DNA of 64,000 bases from Nitrospira defluvii (GTDB lineage Bacteria; Nitrospirota; Nitrospiria; Nitrospirales; Nitrospiraceae). Position numbers and translations under genes: made by a program. The notes under the pieces were generated by a model. That model searched no databases and had not been told where the DNA came from. It saw only the letters and a program-made list of their open reading frames with translations. The stretch lies in NCBI GenBank assembly GCA_011525625.1, contig WYAX01000008.1:1-64000 (forward strand), written 5' to 3'. This document shows positions 63,801 to 64,000 of the stretch, one piece after another (within the stretch, counting starts at the first letter, position 1; each line of letters starts with the position of its first letter).

Positions 63801-64000
63801 GGGTCCCTCCTTGGTCGACCGGATCGATGTCGTGCGTGTACGTGGAGATCATCGCGAATGATGGCGGTACGGTAATCGTTACGTCGACATCTGTCAACGG
63901 AGCCATGAGGGAAATCCTGGTATTTCACTCGCTCGGAGCAAGGGAGTCGTCGCTCGGGCCTCCCCGGAGTGTTCAATGCTCAGTGCGCAATGTTTATTCG
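63801..64000. other. Upstream region of the caspase gene (window edge)
   Basis: Two hundred bases before the start codon of the caspase-like gene, without a gene of its own. The promoter should be here; the remainder is cut by the window end. Confidence 0.4.

Overview
The window looks like a chromosomal piece of a GC-rich Gram-negative bacterium, most likely Nitrospirota (Nitrospira-like). This is inferred from the combination of squalene/hopanoid genes (hpnD, hpnE), an alginate-export-type porin run with a sigma-54 activator, Mla lipid transport, GAF-GspE ATPases, PilZ proteins and many two-component proteins. No single diagnostic gene such as nitrite oxidoreductase is present, so the assignment is inference. 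There are no insertion sequences, prophage genes, CRISPR arrays or tRNAs that I could see.

Layout. 1-500: 3' end of a 23S rRNA, a 5S rRNA and the rrn terminator. 0.6-9.4 kb: ung, a roughly 1 kb stretch with no convincing gene, small proteins (CsbD-like and unknown), a divergent pair encoding a TPR/beta-barrel protein and a FecR-domain protein, a DUF3574 lipoprotein, rhlE, and one frameshifted gene. 9.7-13.6 kb: alginate-export porin followed by a GAF/sigma-54 activator. 14.1-19.7 kb: membrane fatty-acid hydroxylase, a GT2-GtrA glycosyltransferase, a large membrane protein, an MltC-like transglycosylase and a lone MlaC. 19.8-27.3 kb: a signalling island on the minus strand (two proteins with atypical receiver domains, a NarL-type regulator, a PAS hybrid kinase, an Rcp-type regulator and a sensor kinase). 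27.4-30.1 kb: arfB, an RRM RNA-binding protein, an acyl desaturase and a small cysteine-rich-repeat protein.

30.2-36.3 kb is a plus-strand run of PilZ, LpxL-like acyltransferase, PilZ, PilZ, MlaE, MlaF, MlaD and a TPR lipoprotein. It suggests c-di-GMP-linked control of outer-membrane lipid assembly, and its MlaF has lost several residues normally needed for ATP hydrolysis. 36.3-44.9 kb: GAF-GspE ATPase, then the essential envelope/translation operon uppS-cdsA-dxr-rseP-proS. 45-48.4 kb: tldD-tldE plus a small unknown protein. 48.5-53.1 kb: a family 4 uracil-DNA glycosylase with a clamp-like C-terminal motif, and an operon of a HAD phosphatase, a cobalamin-binding protein, hpnD and hpnE.

53.2-64 kb: SH3 protein, YjbQ-family protein, unknown protein, second cysteine-rich-repeat protein, a membrane Ser/Thr kinase-PP2C phosphatase-FHA operon, a fused FolB-methyltransferase overlapping a PHP phosphoesterase, and a caspase-like protease upstream of an exported protein and a membrane protein. 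Most genes carry good Shine-Dalgarno sequences (AAGGAG/GGAGG), and several neighbours overlap by ATGA, indicating translational coupling.
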